DNA of 64,000 nt from Enhygromyxa salina (GTDB lineage Bacteria > Myxococcota_A > Polyangia > Nannocystales > Nannocystaceae): positions 1-64,000 of the forward strand of contig NZ_JMCC02000048.1 of NCBI RefSeq assembly GCF_000737335.2, in the 5' to 3' direction. How positions within the stretch are numbered: position 1 is the stretch's first letter; each line of letters starts with the position of its first letter. Of the stretch, positions 34,295 through 42,634 are shown piece by piece. The notes under the pieces are model-generated. The model saw only the letters and a program-made list of their open reading frames with translations. It was not told the DNA's origin and made no database searches. The position numbers and the translations under genes were made by a program.

Positions 34295-35710
34295 TCAGCG
34301 CTCCGTTGGCTCAGGGGGGCGCGAGAGGGCATCCACGAGCGCGTGGCTGACCTTGGTGATGCTGCCCGCGCCAAGCGTGAGGGTCAGATCCCCGGGCCGC
34401 GCGTGGGCACGCAGCAGCGCCGTCGTTGCCGCCACCGGATCTAGATCTGCGCCGACCAACAGCACCGGGCGCTCGGGCTTGCGGGCCTGTACCAACGCGG
34501 CGAGCCGCTCGCTGTCGATGCCGGGGATCGGGGCCTCCCCGGCCGGGTAGATCGGGGTGAGCACGATCAGATCCGCGTCGTCGAGCGAAGCCGCGAAGTC
34601 TTCGATGTGGTCGCGCACGCGGGTGTAGCGGTGGGGCTGAAACGCCGCGACGATCCGCCGGTCCGGGTACGCATCGCGGGCCGCCGACAAGGTCGCGCGC
34701 AGCTCGGTGGGGTGGTGCCCGTAGTCGTCGACGACCGTCACGCCGCCAACCTCGCCGCGCAGCGTGAACCGCCGCTGGACCCCCGAGAACTCGCGCAGGG
34801 CCTTGCGACACACCGCCATGGACACGCCTTGCTCGTCACACAGGGCGATCGTGGCGAGCGCGTTGAGGATGTTGTGGCGACCCGGCATGGCCAGCTCGAC
34901 GCGGCCGCGATCCTCACCGTGGGCGAGCACGGTGAAGCTGCTGCGGCCGTTGTTCATCACGATCTCGGCTGCCCGATAGTCGGCGTCGACGTGATCGATC
35001 GCGTAGGTCACGGTCCGCTTGGTCAGCCGTGCACGGATCGAGCGGATGTTTGGATCGTCCAGGCAGATCGTTGCCATGCCATAGAACGGCACGCGGTTGG
35101 CGAAGCCGACGAACGCGTCGAGCAAGCCGGCCAGATCGCCGTAGTGATCGAGGTGCTCGAGATCGATGTTGGTGATGATCGCGTGGGTGGGCGACAGGAC
35201 CAGGAAGCTGCCGTCGCTCTCGTCTGCCTCTGCGACGAACACCTCGCCGTAGCCAAGCCGCGCGTTGGAGTCGAAGCTGTTGACCTTGCCGCCAATGACC
35301 ACCGTGGGATCGAGCCCGGCCTCGTGGAGCACGGCCGCGACCATGCTGGTCGTCGTTGTCTTGCCGTGCGAGCCGGCCACCAGCAGGCCCTGCTTGAGCC
35401 GCATCAGCTCGCCAAGCATCTCGGCCCGGGGGATCACGGGGATCTTGCGCGCGTGAGCGGCGAGCACCTCGGGGTTGGTCGCCGGGATCGCGCTGGAGAT
35501 CACGACCACGTCGGCGTCGTCGAGGTGGGCTTGGTCGTGGCCGCGGTGCACGGTGGCGCCAAGGCCCACGAGCCGGCGGGTGGTCTCGCTGTCGCTGAGA
35601 TCCGTCCCTGTCACGCGGTAGCCCAGGTTGACGAGGACCTCGGCGATGCCGCTCATGCCGATGCCGCCGATGCCGACGAAGTGGATATGTGTGTCGCGCT
35701 TGCGGAACAT
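34295..35710 (-). CDS. murC: UDP-N-acetylmuramate--L-alanine ligase
   Basis: 471 aa from ATG 35710. Adds L-alanine to UDP-MurNAc, ATP-dependent, first step of stem peptide synthesis. N-terminal Rossmann motif HFVGIGGIGMSGIAEVL, the P-loop GSHGKTTTTSM, the Mg-binding ADESDGSF, the carbamylated-Lys-region equivalent DIEHLDHYG-type motif (here NIDLEHLDHYGD), and DDYGHHPTE plus FQPHRYTR in the C-terminal domain. The frame is open to 36610, but that extension is antisense to mutY and has no MurC features; the glycine-rich loop near the N-terminus supports ATG 35710. Followed at once by murB. Confidence 0.96.
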   Translation of the reverse strand: MFRKRDTHIHFVGIGGIGMSGIAEVLVNLGYRVTGTDLSDSETTRRLVGLGATVHRGHDQAHLDDADVVVISSAIPATNPEVLAAHARKIPVIPRAEMLGELMRLKQGLLVAGSHGKTTTTSMVAAVLHEAGLDPTVVIGGKVNSFDSNARLGYGEVFVAEADESDGSFLVLSPTHAIITNIDLEHLDHYGDLAGLLDAFVGFANRVPFYGMATICLDDPNIRSIRARLTKRTVTYAIDHVDADYRAAEIVMNNGRSSFTVLAHGEDRGRVELAMPGRHNILNALATIALCDEQGVSMAVCRKALREFSGVQRRFTLRGEVGGVTVVDDYGHHPTELRATLSAARDAYPDRRIVAAFQPHRYTRVRDHIEDFAASLDDADLIVLTPIYPAGEAPIPGIDSERLAALVQARKPERPVLLVGADLDPVAATTALLRAHARPGDLTLTLGAGSITKVSHALVDALSRPPEPTER

Positions 35711-35863
35711 GCGAGGTCGAATGGTGGGGCCCAACGTGGCGCCCAAAGCAGCGCTCGAAGCGATGCGGGGATCGGCGAACTCTACCTGTTGAGGCCGAAC
35801 CCGAAAAGCTGTCGGTCGCACCCCAACTTGACGCGCCGCGAGCTGCCCGGCATTCCCTCGCGG

Positions 35864-37006
35864 GTGGCCGCGATCGACGAGGAACTCGATGACGCCAGCG
35901 TCGAGGTGATCGCCCGCGAGCTGAGCCGGTGGTTCGCAACCAACGCGCGAGACCTGCCTTGGCGCCGCACCCGCGACCCCTACGCGATCTGGGTCTCGGA
36001 GATCATGCTGCAGCAGACCCGGGTCGAGACCGTCGAGAACTACTGGAGCAGCTTCCTCGCCCGGTTTCCCACCGTTCACGCGCTGGCCAGCGCGGACCAA
36101 GACGCGGTGCTCCAACAGTGGAGTGGGCTCGGCTACTACCGGCGCGCGCGGCTGCTGCATCGCGGGGCCAAGCACGTGCACGAGGAGCTTGGTGGCGCAC
36201 TGCCAAGCGCGGCCGAGCAGCTGCGCACGATCCCGGGGATCGGTCCCTACACCGCGGGCGCGATCGCTTCGATCGCCTTTGATCAGCGGGCACCGCTGGT
36301 CGACGGCAACGTCGCGCGGGTCCACTCGCGCCTGGCCCAGATCGAGCAGCCCCGTGAGCAAGACGCCAAGGCCGCCCAGCACTGGCGCTTCGTCGAGCGC
36401 GTGCTCGAGCACGGTCGTCCGCGGGTGCTCGCGCAGGCCTTGATGGAGCTCGGCGCGACCGTGTGCACACCCGGGAACCCGCGCTGTTCCGAGTGTCCGG
36501 TGCGGCGTGTCTGTCGTGCCCACGCCAGCGGTACCCAAGGGCTGATCCCGGCGGTGCGGGTCAAGAAGAAGTCGCCCGAGCTGCACTTTCACGCGCTCGC
36601 GCTCGGTCACGGTCAGCGGCTGCTACTCGAGCGGCGACCCGCCGAAGGGCTCCTCGCGGGGCTGTGGTGTCTGCCCCTGTTCGAGCGGCAGCTGCAGGGC
36701 GAGCCTGGTGATCTCGACGCCCAGCGCGACGCGCTCGCGGCCGCGGCGAGCGAGCAACTTGGCGTGGCGATCACCCTCGACGCGCGCCCGGCTGCCGCGG
36801 TCAAGCACGTGTTCACCCATCGCGTGTGGCACCTGCTCCCGTGGTCCGGGCGTGCGCGTCGGGCCGTGCGAACCCGGCAACGCGCCGACGCGCGCAACTT
36901 CATGTGGTTGGGCGAGTCGTCGCAGCCAGACGGTGGCGTCCCAAGCCTGACCCGCAAGCTGCTCGCGGCGGTCGGTCATGGCCAGGCGGGGGACCCCACA
37001 CCATGA
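35864..37006 (+). CDS. mutY: A/G-specific adenine glycosylase
   Basis: About 380 aa. Removes adenine mispaired with 8-oxoguanine. The catalytic Glu is in EIMLQQTRVETV, the helix-hairpin-helix is IPGIGPYTAGAIASIAF with the catalytic Asp in LVDGNVARV, and the [4Fe-4S] cluster ligands are C-x6-C-x2-C-x5-C (CTPGNPRCSECPVRRVC). A C-terminal NUDIX-like recognition domain starts near LLLERRPAEGLLAGLWCLP. The start is uncertain: no ATG is available close by; GTG 35864 is used here, TTG 35828 is the alternative. It is divergent from murC, whose start is 154 bp away. The open frame before it (34607) is the antisense of murC. Confidence 0.94.
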   Translation: MAAIDEELDDASVEVIARELSRWFATNARDLPWRRTRDPYAIWVSEIMLQQTRVETVENYWSSFLARFPTVHALASADQDAVLQQWSGLGYYRRARLLHRGAKHVHEELGGALPSAAEQLRTIPGIGPYTAGAIASIAFDQRAPLVDGNVARVHSRLAQIEQPREQDAKAAQHWRFVERVLEHGRPRVLAQALMELGATVCTPGNPRCSECPVRRVCRAHASGTQGLIPAVRVKKKSPELHFHALALGHGQRLLLERRPAEGLLAGLWCLPLFERQLQGEPGDLDAQRDALAAAASEQLGVAITLDARPAAAVKHVFTHRVWHLLPWSGRARRAVRTRQRADARNFMWLGESSQPDGGVPSLTRKLLAAVGHGQAGDPTP

Positions 37007-37045
37007 GCAGATCGATGAGCTGATCCGCCGCGAACCAGCGAGCGC

Positions 37046-37852
37046 TCAGCGGCGCGACTTCTTTTTCGCGCCCTTCTTCGTCTTCTTCTTTGCGACCTTC
37101 TTCTTCGCGGCCTTCTTGGCGGTCGTCTTCTTCTTTGCGGCCTTCTTGGCGGTCGGCTTCTTCTTTGCGGCCTGCTTGGAGGTCGTCTTCTTCTTCGCGG
37201 CCTTCTTGGAGGTCGTCTTCTTCTTGGCGGTCGTCTTCTTCTTCGCGGCCTTCTTCGACGTCTGCTGCTTCGCGGCCTTTTTGGAGGTCGTCTTCTTCTT
37301 TGCGGCCTTCTTGGAGGTCTTTTTCTTCGCAGACTTCTTGGAGGTCTGGACCTGCGCGACCTTCTTTGCGGCCTTCTTGGAGACTTTCTTCGAGACCTTC
37401 TTCGAGACCTTCTTGGGGATCTTCTTGGAGGTCTTCTTCTTGGCGACCCGCTTCGAGATCTTGGGTGCCGCCACCTCGATCTCGGGCGCGTCGTCCTGAT
37501 CGTCCTGATCGTCCTGATCGTCTTGTTGATCATCTTGATCATCTTGATCATCTTGATCATCTTGATCATCGACCTCGGCAGGGGCGACCTCGACGACGGC
37601 CTCGGGACGCCGGCTCGGGGCCGGCGCTGCGCTGGGGCGATCACTCTCATCGAGCAGGGCGTCCGCGAGCTCGGCGAGGCTCATGTCGGCGAAGGGCTCG
37701 CCCCAGCCAAGCAGCTCGGCCGCGTCGACCACCTCACCCAGCGTCGTCTCCGGGTCCAGGGTCTCGCGGAGCGCCCGAAGGATCTCCCGCCGTTGGGCTG
37801 GGAGAAGATAGGTCTGGTACGCCTGCTGAAACCTGCGGTGTTCGCTCGACAC
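37046..37852 (-). CDS. Histone H1-like protein with Lys/Ala-rich C-terminal tail
   Basis: 268 aa from GTG 37852. Residues about 1-75 form a small helical domain (FQQAYQTYLLPAQRREILRALRETLDPETTLGEVVDAAELLGWGEPF) of unknown fold. An acidic DQDDQDDQDD repeat follows (about 95-122), then a tail of about 145 residues made of KKKTSKKAAKKKT-type repeats. Such tails are like eukaryotic H1 C-termini and bacterial AlgP/HupB/HctB-type proteins, and should bind DNA. TATAGT (37861-37866) ends 8 nt upstream of the GTG. The same type of tail occurs at the N-terminus of TopA at 42635. Confidence 0.85.
   Translation of the reverse strand: MSSEHRRFQQAYQTYLLPAQRREILRALRETLDPETTLGEVVDAAELLGWGEPFADMSLAELADALLDESDRPSAAPAPSRRPEAVVEVAPAEVDDQDDQDDQDDQDDQQDDQDDQDDQDDAPEIEVAAPKISKRVAKKKTSKKIPKKVSKKVSKKVSKKAAKKVAQVQTSKKSAKKKTSKKAAKKKTTSKKAAKQQTSKKAAKKKTTAKKKTTSKKAAKKKTTSKQAAKKKPTAKKAAKKKTTAKKAAKKKVAKKKTKKGAKKKSRR
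37497..37572. repeat. GA-rich/CTTGATCAT short tandem repeats in a coding region
   Basis: Two runs of 9-bp units, GATCGTCCT and GATCATCTT, encode the DQD repeats of the histone-like protein. They keep the frame, so copy-number change would alter only linker length. Confidence 0.85.
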
Positions 37853-37927
37853 GGTGCGGGACTATAGGGGGGTGGTGGCCCCCCCACAAGCCTGGTGACC
37901 TGGTCGACGGCGGCCCCGACGCGGAGC

Positions 37928-40075
37928 TCAGTTGTCCTCGTCGGGCTCGAGCGGCGTGAGTTCATCCTCGTCGTCGCCCTCGGAGTAGTCGACGCCGGGC
38001 TTGGGCATCATGTCCTTGTAGGGCTGCTGGCGGGTGCCGCGGATCCGGCCCTCCGTGACGGTCACGGGGATTGGGTCGATCAGCTCGTACTTGTACCCGC
38101 GGGTTGGCAGCCGCATCTGATACTGGTTGCCGTTGTACTCGAACTTCTTGCCGGCGCCGATCTGCGTCTGACCCTCGCGGGTGTAGGCGCGGTGCTGCAG
38201 GATCATCGAGAACATCCGGACCGCGTTCATGTTGTAGAGCCGATGACAGCCATGCGAGTAGCGGCGCAGGATCGACATGTAGTCAACGCTACCGTGGGTG
38301 CGGATCTGGTTGTCGAACACCGAAGTGGTGCCGTCGTTCTTCTCGTGCAGCTTGACGTGGTAGCCGGCGACCAGGCCATAGGCAGACATGTAGCCTGGGC
38401 CGGTCTCGTCGTAGTTCACGACCCGTCGCATCTTGCCGTTGACGTACTTGAGCTTGGTCAGTGACTTGGTTGGCGTGCCGTCCGGCGGAATCCACACCGG
38501 CGCGGCCATGATCGTCTGCCACACCCGATCGCCCACGTCGGAGTTCTTGTAGGCGTAGTACTCCTTGCCGTCGACGAGCTCCGAGCGCCACGAGCCGATC
38601 GTCGTGCGCCAGTGGACCAGCGGGATGCGCTGGTTCTCGTAGGTGACATACAAGGTCAGCTTGGGGTGACGCTTGCGCGGCTGCGCGCTCTTCTTGCCGT
38701 CTTCGGAGTAGGGGAAGTCGTACCAGACATCGCCGCGATCGATGACCGTGGAGAACGCCATGTCATCGGAGTAGTAAGCCGGGAGCGCCGGCAGCTTCAC
38801 GGCCACGAGCAGCTCACCGAACTGGTCGGGGTGCTCGGGGTCGTCGGTTGCGAGCTTCTCTAGGGCCTCGAGCGAGGCGAGCGCGGACTCGGGATCATCG
38901 AGCTCGAGCGCGACGATCGCCGCTTGCGTGAACTCGGTGGCCAGATCACGCAGCTGGTGCTCAGCGCCGCTCTTGTCGGTGTAGCGAAAGTCTGGCTTCC
39001 AGTCTCGCGCGGATCCGTCTTCGACGATGCCGGCCGAGGACACGACCCGCTCGCGCAGCACCCTGATGAGTCGGGCGTAGACAGCGTCGCGCGGGGACAG
39101 AGCCAAGACCGCGACGTTGTCGGACGTGAAGTGACCCCAGCCCATCACGTCGTGCTTCTTCTCGAAGTTGGCGAGGGCGTGGGTGGTGCTGCTGTCGAAC
39201 ACGCCAGCCTCGAACTTGCCCTGGCCCTCCTTCTCGTTGAACAGCTCCTCGCAGCGAAACCGGATCTGCGCGTTGCGGATGATCTGGACCTCGCGGTCGA
39301 GCGCGTGGAATTTTTCGTAGGCCCGCTGCAGATCCTCGACCTCGGCCGCCGCGGCGTAGTTGCCGGCGTCCACGGCGTCGCCGAGCTTGGCCTTGCGCAT
39401 GCCCTTCTCGAGCCGGTTCCTGGCTCCCTTCCAGGCGCGCAGGCGCTTGGCGCCGCCCTTCTTGGTGTACGGCATGGTCCCGACGGTTGGATCGAATTTG
39501 CTGCCGTCGTAGCCGGCGTCGGTCAGGCACTGCTCGATCTGCGGGAGCGCGCGCCACTCTTGCAGCACGACCGACAACGTGGGCGGGATCCCGTAGAGCT
39601 CTAGATAGTTGTGCTCGTGCGGGTCGAGGGCGTCGCCGTCGTGATCGCTGCGATCGTTGGCGAGGTCGATGTAGCGGGCCGCGTAGGTGTTGTCGCTGAA
39701 GTCTTCGGCGCCGGGGGTCTTGTGCGAGAAGATGTAGGGGCGCCAGCTGTCACCCAGATCGATGACCGTGTAGCCGCGGGCCTCGGCCTGGGCGATCTTC
39801 AAGGCGCGCGGCTCGTCGAGCTGCTCGGGGTCGATGACAAACGCGTTGCCGACGGCGTGCTCGCGCAGGCTGGTCTTGGTTGGCGGCCCGGCGTCGAGCT
39901 CTTGCTCCCAGGTATTGGCTGCGCTCGACTCCGGACTGTTGACCTCGCCCGCGGTGCCATGAACCGGATCGATGGCGGTCTCACGGGTGGCGTCGTTGGA
40001 GCAGGCGCCCAGGAAGACCGCGATGAGCGCGAACGCGGCGAGGCCCGCATGAGATCGCCCTTGCGCGGAGCGCAT
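37928..40075 (-). CDS. L,D-transpeptidase (YkuD) lipoprotein
   Basis: 715 aa from ATG 40075; the frame is open to 40273, but only this start gives the lipoprotein signal MRSAQGRSHAGLAAFALIAVFLGAC. A large N-terminal helical region (about 60-440) with a peptidoglycan-binding-like segment (EAGVFDSSTTHALANFEKKH) precedes the catalytic domain, which shows THGSVDYMSILRRYSHGCHRLYN, the HGS...SHGC(R/H) signature with its nucleophilic Cys at about 620. It should form 3-3 cross-links or attach proteins to peptidoglycan. The ending is strongly acidic. Being a lipoprotein with this long extra region is unusual for YkuD enzymes. Confidence 0.9.
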   Translation of the reverse strand: MRSAQGRSHAGLAAFALIAVFLGACSNDATRETAIDPVHGTAGEVNSPESSAANTWEQELDAGPPTKTSLREHAVGNAFVIDPEQLDEPRALKIAQAEARGYTVIDLGDSWRPYIFSHKTPGAEDFSDNTYAARYIDLANDRSDHDGDALDPHEHNYLELYGIPPTLSVVLQEWRALPQIEQCLTDAGYDGSKFDPTVGTMPYTKKGGAKRLRAWKGARNRLEKGMRKAKLGDAVDAGNYAAAAEVEDLQRAYEKFHALDREVQIIRNAQIRFRCEELFNEKEGQGKFEAGVFDSSTTHALANFEKKHDVMGWGHFTSDNVAVLALSPRDAVYARLIRVLRERVVSSAGIVEDGSARDWKPDFRYTDKSGAEHQLRDLATEFTQAAIVALELDDPESALASLEALEKLATDDPEHPDQFGELLVAVKLPALPAYYSDDMAFSTVIDRGDVWYDFPYSEDGKKSAQPRKRHPKLTLYVTYENQRIPLVHWRTTIGSWRSELVDGKEYYAYKNSDVGDRVWQTIMAAPVWIPPDGTPTKSLTKLKYVNGKMRRVVNYDETGPGYMSAYGLVAGYHVKLHEKNDGTTSVFDNQIRTHGSVDYMSILRRYSHGCHRLYNMNAVRMFSMILQHRAYTREGQTQIGAGKKFEYNGNQYQMRLPTRGYKYELIDPIPVTVTEGRIRGTRQQPYKDMMPKPGVDYSEGDDEDELTPLEPDEDN

Positions 40076-40301
40076 GTTCAGATTGGGGCGCAGATGCGGA
40101 CCGCGAGCGGGACCCGAGGTCCGCGGGGCGTCGAGGCGAGCAAGTGGCGCGGCGGCCTTCGTGTGACGGGGGGCTGGCACGTGCATGACTTTAGCTCTCG
40201 GTCCGCAGACGGACCAAAACGGCTCAAAAATCCGGGAAACACAGAACTTTACAAGCGTCGGGCCACGTGCCACGTTTCGGCGGCCTGAGGAGGCGGATGC
40301 C

Positions 40302-41141
40302 TTGCGTCTTCTGAAAATACTGCTCGGTCATACTGTGGTCTTCGGCGTCGCGATCCTCGTGTCGTCCTCTTGCGGCGTCAACTACCCCCCGACGGCGTTT
40401 CGCTGCTCGCCGGGTGGGGACTCGCCGAATTGCCCAACCGAGAGCGGGGCTGTCTACCAGTGTTGCTCAGATGATCCAGCGGCGCTGGACCTGCGCTCAT
40501 CGGCCAACGGCGGCGATATCGATGCGACCGTGTCGCCGAAGTATCAAGGTCGGGGTGGTACGGGAACGCCTATCTTCTCGGGCGGCAACAACCCGCTGAG
40601 CAAGTCTGGCATGTGCGTTCAGGTTGGCAGCGTGCCCCCAACGCTCGCGCTCGCCGACGTCAACGCGGCAGGCTGCCCGATCCCCTGCAACCCCAGCTGG
40701 GGCACGAACGATCTCAACGCCGTGTGCGGTCAGGGCACGATCTGCTGCCAGACCACCGAGATCGAGTTTGAAGACTGCGTGCTGGATCCCAACATGGGTG
40801 ACAACGGTTGCTACCGCCCCGTCGTCGGTACCGACATCATGGGGACCAACAGCAGCACCAACCTGACCAATTGGGGCGGCAGCAAGCACGCCACCCACCA
40901 AGATCCCAGCGGCACCAACTGCGAGGTGTTCGTCGCGGGTCTGCCTTCGTCCGTGTACAGCGGCCAGGGCATCGATCCGGGCGACGCGCTGCGCGCTTGC
41001 TATCACCGGCTCACGGTCGCCGACCGGCGCGGTTTCTGCCTTGGTGGCGGGCCAGGTGTGTTTTGTCCGCTCGCGCAGCCGAACTACCGCGACGCCTGTG
41101 AGCAGCGCAACGATCTAGAGCTGCGCCAAGGCTGCGGCTGA
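40302..41141 (+). CDS. Cysteine-rich lipoprotein, tandem paralogue 1
   Basis: 279 aa from TTG 40302, chosen because a strong GAGGAGG ribosome binding site (40287-40293) lies 8 nt upstream and a signal peptide with lipobox VSSSC follows. The mature part contains about 20 cysteines in regularly spaced pairs (CCSDDPAAL, CPIPCNPSWG, CCQTTEIEFEDC, DACEQRND), suggesting a disulfide-bonded surface domain. It aligns along its whole length with the next gene (shared FRCSPGGD/FRCDPSAGD, YQCCSDDPAA/YVCCSDDPAA, NGCYRPV/NGCWRPV, HATHQDP, RDACEQ(R/K)ND). No known family; one of a tandem pair. Confidence 0.8.
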   Translation: MRLLKILLGHTVVFGVAILVSSSCGVNYPPTAFRCSPGGDSPNCPTESGAVYQCCSDDPAALDLRSSANGGDIDATVSPKYQGRGGTGTPIFSGGNNPLSKSGMCVQVGSVPPTLALADVNAAGCPIPCNPSWGTNDLNAVCGQGTICCQTTEIEFEDCVLDPNMGDNGCYRPVVGTDIMGTNSSTNLTNWGGSKHATHQDPSGTNCEVFVAGLPSSVYSGQGIDPGDALRACYHRLTVADRRGFCLGGGPGVFCPLAQPNYRDACEQRNDLELRQGCG

Positions 41142-41213
41142 GCTGCCAGCTTCGTGGGCTGATAGCGGTTGGCCAAGGGTTCACGTCGGCTGGATTCCTG
41201 ATATCTTCGTCCC

Positions 41214-42017
41214 GTGCCGAGCTGGTTGAAGACCGCCTTCCTCTACACCTCCGCGTTCGCTAGCGCGGCCGTGTTCGCTACCGCGTGCGACCCAAGCTAC
41301 GGGATCCGTTCGTTCCGCTGTGACCCGAGCGCGGGCGACTGCCCGACCAAGTACGGCGTTGGCACCTACGTGTGCTGCTCCGATGATCCCGCCGCGATCG
41401 ATCTGAGTGACGTCGACGCTGTCGCGCTGCCCAGCTACGGCGGCGGACCCGGCATCCCGCTGTACGCGTCGGCCAACAACAACAACGGCACGTCGGGGTT
41501 TTGCATCGACACCTCGAGCGTTCCACCGGCCGCCGGCATCATGGAAGTCGGCCCGGGCCAAGGCTGTCCGTTGCCGTGCAACCCCACCTGGGAAAAGGCA
41601 GACATCACCGCGGTGTGTGGCACCGCGACTTCGTGCTGCGCGACCGTGGAGCTGCAAGAGTCGGACTGCGGCCTCGACATGTCGCTGGGCGCCAACGGTT
41701 GCTGGCGGCCCGTCACCGGCGGCGACATTCAAGGTCTCAAGGGCATCGACGTGTCCGACTGGAGCGCCAGCGATCATGCGACCCACCAGGATCCAGGTGG
41801 TGGCGGCTGCGAGGCGTTCGTCGCCGCGCAGGCCGGGGCGATCTCGGCTGCTGGGCTGAGCACCAACGACGCTCTGTTCGCGTGCTTCCGCAAGCTGAGC
41901 GTCGCCAACCAGCGTGGGTTTTGCCAGGGCGCGATGGACTGCCCGCTGGCGAACCCTGCCCATCGCGACGCCTGCGAGCAAAAGAACGACGCCGAAGGCC
42001 GCCTCGACTGCGGGTGA
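41214..42017 (+). CDS. Cysteine-rich lipoprotein, tandem paralogue 2
   Basis: 267 aa from GTG 41214. Signal peptide MPSWLKTAFLYTSAFASAAVFATAC with lipobox ATAC. Same cysteine framework as the preceding gene, 72 bp away, so a tandem duplication. Unlike its neighbour it has no Shine-Dalgarno; TATCTT (41202-41207) ends exactly 6 nt before the GTG, suggesting its own leaderless promoter. Conserved end RDACEQKNDAEGRLDCG. Function unknown. Confidence 0.8.
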   Translation: MPSWLKTAFLYTSAFASAAVFATACDPSYGIRSFRCDPSAGDCPTKYGVGTYVCCSDDPAAIDLSDVDAVALPSYGGGPGIPLYASANNNNGTSGFCIDTSSVPPAAGIMEVGPGQGCPLPCNPTWEKADITAVCGTATSCCATVELQESDCGLDMSLGANGCWRPVTGGDIQGLKGIDVSDWSASDHATHQDPGGGGCEAFVAAQAGAISAAGLSTNDALFACFRKLSVANQRGFCQGAMDCPLANPAHRDACEQKNDAEGRLDCG

Positions 42018-42026
42018 CCTTCATTA

Positions 42027-42314
42027 CCCCCACAGCCAGTTTCGCACTTCGCAGGTCACTCGCTTCGCTCGCTCCCGAGGGGCAGGCTGTTCGCGGTCGC
42101 ATGTGTGGCCCCCTAGAAGGGGGCTCTGGTCTGGGCGCTGATGGCCACCGTAGGGCGCTCCATCTGGGAGCCCCCACAGCCAGTTTCGCACTTCGCAGGT
42201 CACTGGCTTCGCTCGCTCCCGAGGGGCTGGCTGTTCGCGGTCGCATGTGTGGCCCCCTAGAAGGGGGCTCTGGTCTGGGCGCTGATGGCCACCGTAGGGC
42301 GCTCCATCTGGGAG
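42027..42314 (+). repeat. 144-bp tandem duplication of the dispersed element (copies 2 and 3)
   Basis: Two near-identical 144-bp units, 42027-42170 and 42171-42314, start 10 bp after the stop of the lipoprotein gene; a truncated third unit covers about 42315-42360. Each unit holds the hairpin GGCCCCCTAGAAGGGGGC and the block CACTCGCTTCGCTCGCTCCC. No gene. Confidence 0.92.
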
Positions 42315-42360
42315 CCCCCACAGCGCGCTTCTCAGATCACTCGCTTTGCTCGCGGGGCTC

Positions 42361-42634
42361 GAATAGGGTGCGTAATGCGCGCCGAGTTGTGTGGGCGAAT
42401 CATGCGCCTGGTGCTGATCGGCCGAAAATCGGCGGTTTCAGGGGTGACGAGCGGGGACGGCTTGACAGCGGCAAGCGCTCGGCGCATCGATGCTGCCCCG
42501 ACGGCCGGAACCTCGGCCCTCCTAACTTCAATTAATGCCCCACGAGCGGGCACCTTGCGTGATCTGCGCGTGTCCTGAGTCGGTGGCCCGAGGCGTCACC
42601 GACGCCACCCGGTGAGTCGAGAGCCCAGCCCCTC
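42361..42634. other. Upstream region of topA
   Basis: No gene. It should carry the topA promoter; a TTGACA hexamer at 42462-42467 is the only good -35 candidate, without a matching -10 at 17 nt. No clear Shine-Dalgarno before ATG 42635. Confidence 0.5.

Noticed and set aside
34607..35827. Upstream extension of the mutY frame
   Set aside because: It is the antisense of murC and lacks glycosylase features.
35711..36610. 300-codon upstream extension of murC
   Set aside because: It is antisense to mutY and has no MurC homology; ATG 35710 gives a normal N-terminus.
42027..42360. Open frame reading through the 144-bp repeats (repeated SLASLAPEG peptide)
   Set aside because: It is a frame extension of a shadow of the lipoprotein gene, and the DNA repeat with its hairpin is the better explanation.
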